Assembly (NCBI GenBank): GCA_045642965.1
Contig: JAZUJX010000061.1
Location: 1 to 19,272, forward strand
Reading direction: 5' to 3'
Length of the DNA: 19,272 nucleotides
DNA from: Equadaptatus sp045642965
GTDB lineage: Bacteria > Synergistota > Synergistia > Synergistales > Synergistaceae
A program made the position numbers and the translations under genes. Of this stretch, positions 13,984 to 19,272 are shown piece by piece (position 1 is the stretch's first letter; each line of letters starts with the position of its first letter). The notes under the pieces were generated by a model. That model ran no database searches, had not been told where the DNA came from, and was given only the letters and a program-made list of their open reading frames with translations.

Positions 13984-14021
13984 GTATGGCGGCATTTTAC
14001 GGTGCCGCCATACTCTTTTTT
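13984..14021 (+). terminator. Strong hairpin between dctP2 and dctQ2 (partial terminator)
   Basis: GTATGGCGGCA (13984-13994) pairs perfectly with TGCCGCCATAC (14003-14013), an 11-bp stem with an 8-nt loop, followed by TCTTTTTTT. Because dctQ begins only 19 nt later with no visible promoter of its own, read-through must occur. The element most likely lowers permease expression or protects dctP mRNA. Confidence 0.85.
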
Positions 14022-14039
14022 TGAGAGTGAGTGTGTTGA

Positions 14040-14528
14040 ATGGAAAAAATAGACTTTTTGCTGAACAAACTGGAAGAGACAGTTATGGTCGTCGGCGGAA
14101 TTATTATGGTGGCGATGAATTTTCTCAACGTCGTATGCCGCTATCTGCTTCCGAAGACGCCGTTTTCATATACTGAAGAGCTCGTCGTACTGGTCTTTAT
14201 GTGGGTCAGTATGTTCGGTATTTCATACGCCTACAGAAGAGGAGCGCACACGCTTCTTACAATTCTTTCCGACCTTATCAAAGGCAGGGGAAGAATTCTG
14301 ATAGTGCTGTTCTCAATGGCGGCATCCATGCTGCTTATGGCGCTTATAGCCTATACGGGCTACGGCATGGTGCTTAACCAGATTAAATTCAGCCAGATAC
14401 TTCCGGGCATGAGACTTCCTATGGCTTACATGGGCTGGTCAGTGCCTGCGGGGGCGGCGGCTTCGCTGCTCAGCGTTCTGGTAAGCGGCTGCAGGGAAAT
14501 TAAAGAAATCTGCGGCAAAACGAAATAA
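14040..14528 (+). CDS. dctQ: TRAP transporter small permease subunit (DctQ family), operon 2
   Basis: This encodes 162 residues with four hydrophobic segments. The conserved DctQ pattern appears as VVCRYLLPKTPFSYTEELV (about 36-54). It partners with the DctM encoded 14 nt downstream. The SD is weak (GAGTGAGTG), in keeping with low permease output below the hairpin that precedes it. The first ATG after the hairpin is taken as the start. Confidence 0.92.
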   Translation: MEKIDFLLNKLEETVMVVGGIIMVAMNFLNVVCRYLLPKTPFSYTEELVVLVFMWVSMFGISYAYRRGAHTLLTILSDLIKGRGRILIVLFSMAASMLLMALIAYTGYGMVLNQIKFSQILPGMRLPMAYMGWSVPAGAAASLLSVLVSGCREIKEICGKTK

Positions 14529-14542
14529 GGGGGAAGGATAAA

Positions 14543-15832
14543 ATGACCGGAATAATTCTGCTTGGAACGTTTTTCGGGCTCCTTCTTCTGAAGGTTCCCG
14601 TCGCTGCCTCCATGGGGCTTGCCGCTTTTGCCGGAATGATAGACATGGGCTTCAAAATTTCAGTTTTCCCGACGGTTTTCTACGCGGCGATAGCCAAATA
14701 CACCATGCTCGCAATACCTTTCTTCATTCTTGCGGGCGTTATCATGGACTATGCCGGCATTTCAAAACGTCTTATAGACCTTGCCAACTCCTGCGTAGGA
14801 CACCGCAGAGGCGGGCTGGCGGTCGTAACGGTCGTGGTTGCCTGCTTCTTTGCGGCAATTTCAGGCTCAGGCCCCGCAACCGTTGCCGCCATAGGCGGGG
14901 TTTTAATTCCCGCAATGAGAAAACAGGGCTATGACAAAAACTTCGCAACGGCGGTCGTTGCCTCCTCAGGCGGTATTGGAATGATTATTCCTCCGAGCAT
15001 TCCTTTTATCATCTACGCTATGCTTGCCGAAGTTTCAGTAGGCACAATGTTTATGGCAGGCGTAGTACCGGGCCTGCTTTTCGGCTTGTTCTTCTCGGTC
15101 GCGGCGCTTCTCTACCTCCGCAATGACAAAAACGTCATACTCAGCCCGAGATGCAGCTGGAAGGAACGCTTCAAGGCATTCAAGAGCGCAATATGGGCTC
15201 TGCTCATGCCTGTAATCATTCTCGGCGGAATCTACGGCGGAATATTTACCCCTACGGAAGCCGCTGGTGTTGCGGTTGTCTACGGACTGTTTGTCGGAGT
15301 TTGCGTGTACAGGGAAATCAAAATGAAACAGCTTTGGAAAATCATGGTTGATTCCTTTGTTTCCTCGGCGATTATTATGTTTATCATGGGCTGCGCGGGA
15401 GCGTTTACCTGGATTCTTACCACCTCCGGCGTAACGCGCGAGCTCACGGACCTGCTTCTCTCGCTTACAAGCGACAGAAACATGATGCTGCTGATCATAA
15501 CGATCATATTCCTTATCGCAGGCTGCTTTGTCGACTCGGCATCAGGCTTCTACCTGCTGCTTCCGATACTGCTTCCGATAATCAGGGAAATGCACTATTC
15601 GCTTATAGCCTTCGGCGTTATAGCGACCTCAAACTTTGCGCTCGGACAGGTTACGCCGCCTGTCGGTTCCAACCTGTTTGTCGCCTGCAACATTGCAGAC
15701 GTTACGATGAAAGACCTTGTCGCAAAGGTGTGGCCGTTCCTGATAGCCGGTATAATCTGCCTGCTGCTCATAACCTATATGCCGCAGCTTATAACGTTCT
15801 TCCCGACGCTGCTCGGAATGAAGGTTATATAA
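14543..15832 (+). CDS. dctM: TRAP transporter large permease subunit (DctM family), operon 2
   Basis: This encodes 429 residues with about 12 membrane segments. DctM-family stretches include AIPFFILAGVIMDYAGIS (55-72), AISGSGPATVAAIGGVLIPAM (108-128), SSGGIGMIIPPSIPFIIY (about 142-159) and QVTPPVGSNLFVACNIADV near residue 375. It is paralogous to, but clearly different from, the DctM of operon 1. The RBS is GGGGGAAGG before the ATG. The stop abuts the ATG of the M24 gene (TAAATG), so all four genes form one transcription unit. Confidence 0.95.
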   Translation: MTGIILLGTFFGLLLLKVPVAASMGLAAFAGMIDMGFKISVFPTVFYAAIAKYTMLAIPFFILAGVIMDYAGISKRLIDLANSCVGHRRGGLAVVTVVVACFFAAISGSGPATVAAIGGVLIPAMRKQGYDKNFATAVVASSGGIGMIIPPSIPFIIYAMLAEVSVGTMFMAGVVPGLLFGLFFSVAALLYLRNDKNVILSPRCSWKERFKAFKSAIWALLMPVIILGGIYGGIFTPTEAAGVAVVYGLFVGVCVYREIKMKQLWKIMVDSFVSSAIIMFIMGCAGAFTWILTTSGVTRELTDLLLSLTSDRNMMLLIITIIFLIAGCFVDSASGFYLLLPILLPIIREMHYSLIAFGVIATSNFALGQVTPPVGSNLFVACNIADVTMKDLVAKVWPFLIAGIICLLLITYMPQLITFFPTLLGMKVI

Positions 15833-16978
15833 ATGAAAATCGCAAAAGAAGAATTTATCGCGCGACAGCAGTCGCTCCGCCGCATTATGGCGGAGCGCGG
15901 GCTTGACGCAGTCTGCATAGCAGGCTCTGCGCAGCTTGACACGCGCGGGGTTCTCAGATACTTCACAGACTACTATCTGCCTGTATTTGAAGAATATTTG
16001 CTGATTACGCGCGACGGAAGCTTCTTCTTTGCCCACGACGGCTGCGGAGCGGACTACGCGAAAAAATTCTGCGCCGTTGACGAAATAAAAATCATACCTG
16101 AAGCGGACTACAACTTTGACCCTGCAAAGCCCGTAGTGAACGTGCTGAAGGAACTCGGCTGCAAAAGCGCCGGCACCTGCTGGGGACGCCAGGTGTCCGC
16201 AGGTTTCTGCAATTCCTTCGCAAAACACGCGGAAGGCATAAGCACTGAAGACGTTTCCATGTCCGTGCACCGGCTCCGCGCGGTCAAAAGCCCTGCGGAA
16301 ATTGAACTGATGCGCGAAGCGGTGAAATTCAACGAAAAGATACTTGATTTCTACGTCAGTCAGACGGCTGCGGGCAAAACTGAACTCGACGCGGTAAACA
16401 AAGCTTCCCTCTATGCGCTCGAACAGGGTGCGGAAGACCTCTACTGGATGACAGCGTCCGGAAAAACGCCGTCGCTTGCCTATCTTGCCGCCTCAAGGCA
16501 GCAGAAACACGTATGGCAGCAGGGCGACTATCACTATGTGGTGCTTGAACACTCCGTACCCGGAGGTTATTACAGCGAAATAACGCAGCTTGTATCTTTC
16601 GGAAAACCTAAAAAAGAATACGAGGAGGCGTACAAAGCCGTAACGGAAGCCCAGAAAGCGGCAGCCTCAGCCGCCAAAACAGGCGAACCTGTTTCAAAGC
16701 TTGCGGAGGCGTCGCACAAGGTGCTCTGCGAGCTTGGCTACTGCGCAAAAGAATCGCCGGTGCCCTGCATAGGTCATTCGCAGGGGCTTGACGCATGGGA
16801 ATTCCCGCGGATAGCGGCAGACGAAACAATGACGGTACAGCCCGGCATGCGTTTCAACATACACCCTGCCGTAGTTCTTCCCGACGGCGCGAAAATCACC
16901 TCCTGCCAAAGCTGGCTTGCAGCGGAAAACGGCTGCGAACAGCTTTCATCTCTCAGCGATGAAATAATCGTGCTTTAA
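15833..16978 (+). CDS. M24 (creatinase/Xaa-Pro peptidase) fold protein with altered metal ligands
   Basis: This encodes 381 residues. An N-terminal creatinase-like domain (about 1-145) precedes the M24 pita-bread domain (about 150-381); SVHRLRAVKSPAEIELMREA (144-163) is the typical junction. M24 metallopeptidases use D, D, H, E, E. Here the matching places read E239 (VVLEHSVPGG), E249 (SEITQ), H315 (GHSQGL), H344 (NIHP instead of the usual IEPG) and no clear Glu in ITSCQSWLAAENG (355-367). Most ligands are therefore changed, as in non-metal family members such as creatinase, or the protein is a pseudo-enzyme. Its start abuts the dctM stop, so it probably acts on the solute imported by TRAP operon 2. 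A parallel is the M24-family ectoine hydrolase DoeA, which accompanies ectoine uptake. A strong terminator ends the operon. Confidence 0.85.
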   Translation: MKIAKEEFIARQQSLRRIMAERGLDAVCIAGSAQLDTRGVLRYFTDYYLPVFEEYLLITRDGSFFFAHDGCGADYAKKFCAVDEIKIIPEADYNFDPAKPVVNVLKELGCKSAGTCWGRQVSAGFCNSFAKHAEGISTEDVSMSVHRLRAVKSPAEIELMREAVKFNEKILDFYVSQTAAGKTELDAVNKASLYALEQGAEDLYWMTASGKTPSLAYLAASRQQKHVWQQGDYHYVVLEHSVPGGYYSEITQLVSFGKPKKEYEEAYKAVTEAQKAAASAAKTGEPVSKLAEASHKVLCELGYCAKESPVPCIGHSQGLDAWEFPRIAADETMTVQPGMRFNIHPAVVLPDGAKITSCQSWLAAENGCEQLSSLSDEIIVL

Positions 16979-16985
16979 AAACTAA

Positions 16986-17029
16986 CAGACTGCAGGAAGG
17001 AAACCGCCCCGGCGGTTTCCTTTTGTCTG
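16986..17029 (+). terminator. Terminator of TRAP operon 2
   Basis: AAGGAAACCGCC (16997-17008) pairs with GGCGGTTTCCTT (17011-17022) and leads into TTTT. An outer CAGAC (16986-16990) can pair with GTCTG (17025-17029). Confidence 0.88.
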
Positions 17030-17040
17030 CGCGCATCTGC

Positions 17041-17068
17041 TTGACATCTCAAATAAATTGTGTACTAT
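17041..17068 (+). promoter_or_regulatory. Promoter of the TSCPD/MarR operon
   Basis: A perfect TTGACA (17041-17046) is followed after 16 bp by TACTAT (17063-17068). The GTG start is at 17102. A second AT-rich -10-like TATTAT lies at 17071-17076. Confidence 0.6.
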
Positions 17069-17101
17069 TATATTATACAAACTTTAACGGGAGGCGGTAA
17101 C

Positions 17102-17365
17102 GTGCAGTACAGTTACAGAACGCAGGGCACCTGCTCGCAGCTGATTACCTTCGAATACGAAAACGGCAGAATCAGCGGCGTGAAATTTTACGGCGGCTGC
17201 CCCGGAAACCTTACGGCAATACCGCGGCTGGTTGAAGGCATGACACCTGCCGAAATCCGCGAAAAACTTGAAGGCATAAGCTGCGGCGGCAAACCGACCT
17301 CCTGCGCCGACCAGCTCGCGAAAGCGGTAACGGCGGCTGAACGGGAAGCAGCAGAAAAAGCATAA
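17102..17365 (+). CDS. TIGR03905-type 4-Cys TSCPD-domain protein
   Basis: This encodes 87 residues. The GTG start at 17102 is chosen because GGGAGG (17089-17094) sits 7 nt upstream and the family begins with the YSYRTQGTCS segment; the ATG at 17060 would overlap the promoter. All four family cysteines are present: GTCS (about 10), GGCPGN (about 33), SCGG (about 60) and TSC (about 67), the last within the TSC-x-D signature. The family is small, cytoplasmic and of unknown function; the Cys set suggests metal binding. It is 12 nt upstream of the MarR-type regulator and probably cotranscribed. Confidence 0.88.
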   Translation: MQYSYRTQGTCSQLITFEYENGRISGVKFYGGCPGNLTAIPRLVEGMTPAEIREKLEGISCGGKPTSCADQLAKAVTAAEREAAEKA

Positions 17366-17377
17366 GGGGGAAAAGAA

Positions 17378-17845
17378 ATGATACAGAGCAGAAAAGGCTT
17401 CAACGAAACAGTATCAGCCGGACAGGGCGGCAAACTCAGAGACCAGCTTGCGTTCATGCTCTATGCCGGAGCAAAGGAAACGACGCGCAGGTACAAAATG
17501 CTGCTGCGCGATACGGGACTTACCTACACGCAGTATCTTGCGATGCTTGTCCTTTGGGAAAAAGAAAAAATCAACGTCAAGACACTCGGCGAACAGCTCT
17601 ACCTTGACAGCGGCACCCTTACCCCGATGCTCAAGAAAATGGAAGAAGCCGGCTTCATCAAACGCACGCGCGACAGCGGGGACGAAAGAAACATGATAGT
17701 AACGCTCACCGACGCCGGCAGAAAACTCCGTTCGGCGACGGCGGCTGTCGAGGCTAAAGCGAAGGCGGAATTCCCGATAACGGGAATGGAAGCAAAGCAG
17801 CTTGCAGCCACGCTTGAAAAACTGCTCTACGGACTTTCAAAGTAA
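17378..17845 (+). CDS. MarR-family regulator, OhrR-like but without cysteine
   Basis: This encodes 155 residues of winged-helix protein. Similarity to OhrR peroxide sensors is strong: LRDQLAFMLYAGAKE (20-34), TYTQYLAMLVLWE (49-61), LGEQLYLDSGTLTPMLKKME (70-89) and the wing RDSGDERNMIVTLT (98-111). OhrR proteins sense organic peroxide through one reactive Cys in the LCF motif; the matching residue here is Ala25 (LAF), and the protein has no cysteine at all. It may respond to another signal or act constitutively. RBS GGGGGAAAAG precedes the ATG. It is the second gene after the 4-Cys protein, which might supply the missing thiol chemistry, a speculation. Its target genes are not evident. Confidence 0.9.
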   Translation: MIQSRKGFNETVSAGQGGKLRDQLAFMLYAGAKETTRRYKMLLRDTGLTYTQYLAMLVLWEKEKINVKTLGEQLYLDSGTLTPMLKKMEEAGFIKRTRDSGDERNMIVTLTDAGRKLRSATAAVEAKAKAEFPITGMEAKQLAATLEKLLYGLSK

Positions 17846-17876
17846 CAGCGCGGACAAAAACTGCCCGCAGCGCATT

Positions 17877-17904
17877 TTAACAAAAGTATCTTTTATTTTA
17901 AAAT
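17877..17904 (+). promoter_or_regulatory. Probable promoter of the exported protein gene
   Basis: TTAACA (17877-17882), 16 bp and TAAAAT (17899-17904), followed by GGAAAGGAAG before the ATG at 17928. Confidence 0.5.
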
Positions 17905-17927
17905 AATAGCCGGAAAGGAAGAAAAAA

Positions 17928-18365
17928 ATGAAAAAATACATCTCAATACTTCTCATAATTGCCCCATTTTTCACAATAGCGCCGTCAGCCGGCGCCTTTG
18001 ACCTCGGCGACGTTGTAAAAACGGTGGCAGTCGGGGCTGTGGGCGGCTATGCGGTATCAAAACTCGGCCCCCAGCTTAACGACTTCATCAACACGATAAC
18101 GTTCCAGAACGGCGTAAAATACCAGGGCTACACGAAAGTTGTTCCCATAGTTTCGCTCGGTGACGGTGCAAAAGTGGGAGCTGCCCAGGTCGGGGCAACG
18201 ACAAAAGCGGCGCTTGACGCAACAAAAGCTGTTGCGCAGCTTGAAGGAAACTTCAGCTCAATACATGCGACAGCGCTTATTCCCATTAACTCCACAAACC
18301 CGCTTAACGGCGTGAAACGCGTAGCCGGAGTCGGGGTAACGGCAATAATCGACGTTAAACTTTAA
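17928..18365 (+). CDS. Exported protein of unknown function
   Basis: This encodes 145 residues. A Sec signal peptide (MKKYISILLIIAPFFTIAPS...) has a probable cleavage site after SAGA, near residue 23. The mature part starts FDLGDVVKTVAVGAVGG and has a Gly/Ala/Val-rich amphipathic or membrane-associating stretch at about 30-50. It then has a soluble, Val/Ile-rich region (about 55-145) that looks beta-rich and ends in a hydrophobic strand (AIIDVKL). There is no cysteine in the mature protein. It is a single-gene unit between the MarR gene and the tRNA-Tyr promoter. Not recognised; periplasmic or outer-membrane associated by inference. Confidence 0.78.
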   Translation: MKKYISILLIIAPFFTIAPSAGAFDLGDVVKTVAVGAVGGYAVSKLGPQLNDFINTITFQNGVKYQGYTKVVPIVSLGDGAKVGAAQVGATTKAALDATKAVAQLEGNFSSIHATALIPINSTNPLNGVKRVAGVGVTAIIDVKL

Positions 18366-18374
18366 TAAATACAC

Positions 18375-18402
18375 TTGACAATCCGGTGAGATATTGTAAA
18401 AT
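18375..18402 (+). promoter_or_regulatory. Promoter of the tRNA-Tyr/tRNA-Thr unit
   Basis: A perfect TTGACA (18375-18380), 16 bp, and TAAAAT (18397-18402) preceded by TG, an extended -10 feature. The first tRNA begins at 18435. Confidence 0.75.
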
Positions 18403-18411
18403 ATCTCACCG
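18384..18411. promoter_or_regulatory. Perfect 12-bp dyad overlapping the tRNA promoter
   Basis: CGGTGAGATATT (18384-18395) and AATATCTCACCG (18400-18411) are exact inverted repeats around GTAA. The dyad covers the spacer, the -10 and the expected start point. It could be an operator, or a hairpin ending the upstream mRNA, though no T run follows. Confidence 0.6.
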
Positions 18412-18434
18412 TAGCGGATTAATTCCGTGCACGT

Positions 18435-18520
18435 GGTAGGATGGCCGAGTGGTCAAAGGCAACAGACTGTAAATCTGTCGGCGAGAGTCTACGCTGGTTC
18501 AAATCCAGCTCCTACCACCA
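18435..18520 (+). tRNA. tRNA-Tyr(GTA)
   Basis: An 86-nt class II tRNA with a long variable arm. The acceptor GGTAGGA pairs perfectly with TCCTACC. The anticodon stem ACAGA/TCTGT encloses loop CTGTAAA, with the anticodon GTA at 18469-18471. The T arm is CTGGTTCAAATCCAG, with discriminator A and encoded CCA. Eight Ts follow at 18521-18528. Confidence 0.96.
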
Positions 18521-18548
18521 TTTTTTTTACTTTACAGGCTTTATCCAG

Positions 18549-18624
18549 GCCGTCTTAGCTCAGCAGGTAGAGCACATCCATGGTAAGGATGGGGTCCCCG
18601 GTTCGAGTCCGGGAGACGGCTCCA
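18549..18624 (+). tRNA. tRNA-Thr(GGT)
   Basis: A 76-nt cloverleaf. The acceptor GCCGTCT pairs with AGACGGC. The anticodon stem CATCC/GGATG encloses loop ATGGTAA, with the anticodon GGT at 18582-18584. The T arm is CCCGGTTCGAGTCCGGG, with discriminator T and encoded CCA. It is 28 nt after tRNA-Tyr and probably cotranscribed. Confidence 0.96.
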
Positions 18625-18634
18625 GTTGACTCAG

Positions 18635-18656
18635 ACGCCCGGAAAGGGCGTTTTTT
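18635..18656 (+). terminator. Terminator of the tRNA unit
   Basis: ACGCCC (18635-18640) pairs with GGGCGT (18646-18651) around GGAAA and ends in a T6 run (18651-18656), 10 nt after tRNA-Thr. Confidence 0.88.
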
Positions 18657-18693
18657 GCTGCTTTTGATGCTTTTCCCAGGGGGAAGGAAAAAC

Positions 18694-19272
18694 GTGAAGA
18701 AGATACTGCTGTCATTTCTAATCTGTCTTATACTTGCTATGCCGGCGAACGCAGAAGAAATCAAATGCGATGTCGCCGTTATAGGCGGAGGAACCGGAGG
18801 ATGTGCTGCCGCGCTTCAGGCTGCAAGACTCGGGGCATCTGTCGCAGTACTTGAAGAAACGGAAATGCTCGGCGGTCAGATGACTGCTGCCGCTGTATCC
18901 ACATTGGACGACAGAGGACTCACGCGCACCGGAATATACAAAGAATTCCTGAACGAAATATTTGCATACTACAATCTTGCCGGCAAGAAAATCAACTGCT
19001 GCTACTGGGGAGACGACACAATCGCCTTTGAACCTCTCCGCGGCAGCAAAATACTCAGCGCAATGCTTGAAAAAGAAAACATTAAAGTGCTCTGCAACGT
19101 TCATCTGTTGTCGGCAAAAGTAGTAAAAGGCAAAGTTGTATCAGCAAACTTTAAAAACGGCGATAACGAACCGATCACCGTACATGCACAGGTCTTCATT
19201 GATGCCACCGAATGCGGCGATTTTATTCCTCTCACGCACGCACGCTACCGTATAGGCAACTCAATATCCCCT
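18694..19272 (+). CDS. Exported FAD-dependent oxidoreductase, 3' truncated by the window
   Basis: The frame is open from GTG at 18694 to the window edge, giving 193 residues. GGGGGAAGGAAA sits just before the GTG, and the first residues KKILLSFLICLILAMPANA form a signal peptide, which decides the start. After cleavage near A20 comes the FAD-binding Rossmann motif VIGGGTGGCAAALQAARLGA (29-48), with E54-E55 ending the second strand, then EMLGGQMTAAAVSTLDD (57-73). FIDATECGDFIPL at about 172-184 resembles the IDAT-x-GD motif of the FAD_oxidored (PF12831) family. Electron acceptor or substrate cannot be told from the fragment. Export by Sec of a flavoprotein implies periplasmic FAD loading, as in some anaerobe respiratory reductases. 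Confidence 0.88.
   Translation, partial: MKKILLSFLICLILAMPANAEEIKCDVAVIGGGTGGCAAALQAARLGASVAVLEETEMLGGQMTAAAVSTLDDRGLTRTGIYKEFLNEIFAYYNLAGKKINCCYWGDDTIAFEPLRGSKILSAMLEKENIKVLCNVHLLSAKVVKGKVVSANFKNGDNEPITVHAQVFIDATECGDFIPLTHARYRIGNSISP

Noticed and set aside
15629..16270. Reverse-strand frame of 213 codons opposite dctM2 and the M24 gene
   Set aside because: It spans two well-supported + strand genes and has no start signals; antisense shadow.

Overview
The window looks like chromosomal DNA of a Gram-negative anaerobe, most likely a member of the Synergistota (Cloacibacillus/Synergistes-like). The reasons are two adjacent TRAP transporter operons, a lipid A-type acyltransferase, a YadA-like trimeric autotransporter, a TIGR03905-type 4-Cys protein, moderate GC and strong GGAGG ribosome binding sites. 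The phylum is an inference. No genus can be fixed without a marker search, and no phage or IS element is visible.

Layout. 1-3207: the 3' part of a large trimeric autotransporter adhesin whose barrel anchor is followed by an unusual coiled-coil, basic tail. 3433-4011: a lysine/alanine-rich (histone H1-like) segment fused to ankyrin-like repeats. 4065-4204: a patch of short direct repeats. 4205-4642 (-): a small charged protein of unknown function. 4735-6368: a lipid A-type acyltransferase overlapping a prepilin peptidase by 4 nt. 6434-6850: an unknown protein. 6934-8118 (-): an exported phosphodiester glycosidase family protein whose promoter overlaps that of a divergent tRNA-Ala(GGC). 8307-9337 (-): a cupin and a LysE/RhtB exporter. 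9459-9722: a small Cys-rich protein. 9886-12627: TRAP operon 1 (dctP-dctQ-dctM). 12982-16978: TRAP operon 2 (dctP-dctQ-dctM plus an M24/creatinase-fold protein). 17102-17845: a TSCPD 4-Cys protein and an OhrR-like MarR regulator with no cysteine. 17928-18365: an unknown exported protein. 18435-18624: tRNA-Tyr and tRNA-Thr. 18694-end: an exported FAD-dependent oxidoreductase that runs off the window.

The most striking signal is a direct repeat of about 230 bp (9737-9966 and 12833-13062, 3,096 bp apart, about 6 differences by eye). It carries an A-tract, a dyad, the promoter, the RBS and the whole signal peptide of both TRAP binding proteins, while the mature proteins are clearly diverged. The two transporters therefore appear to share one expression-and-secretion leader. 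The second operon adds a strong hairpin between dctP and dctQ, and ends in a metallopeptidase-fold protein whose usual metal ligands are mostly replaced. Together they suggest uptake and processing of two different small organic acids or amino acid derivatives under common control. The substrates cannot be read from the sequence.
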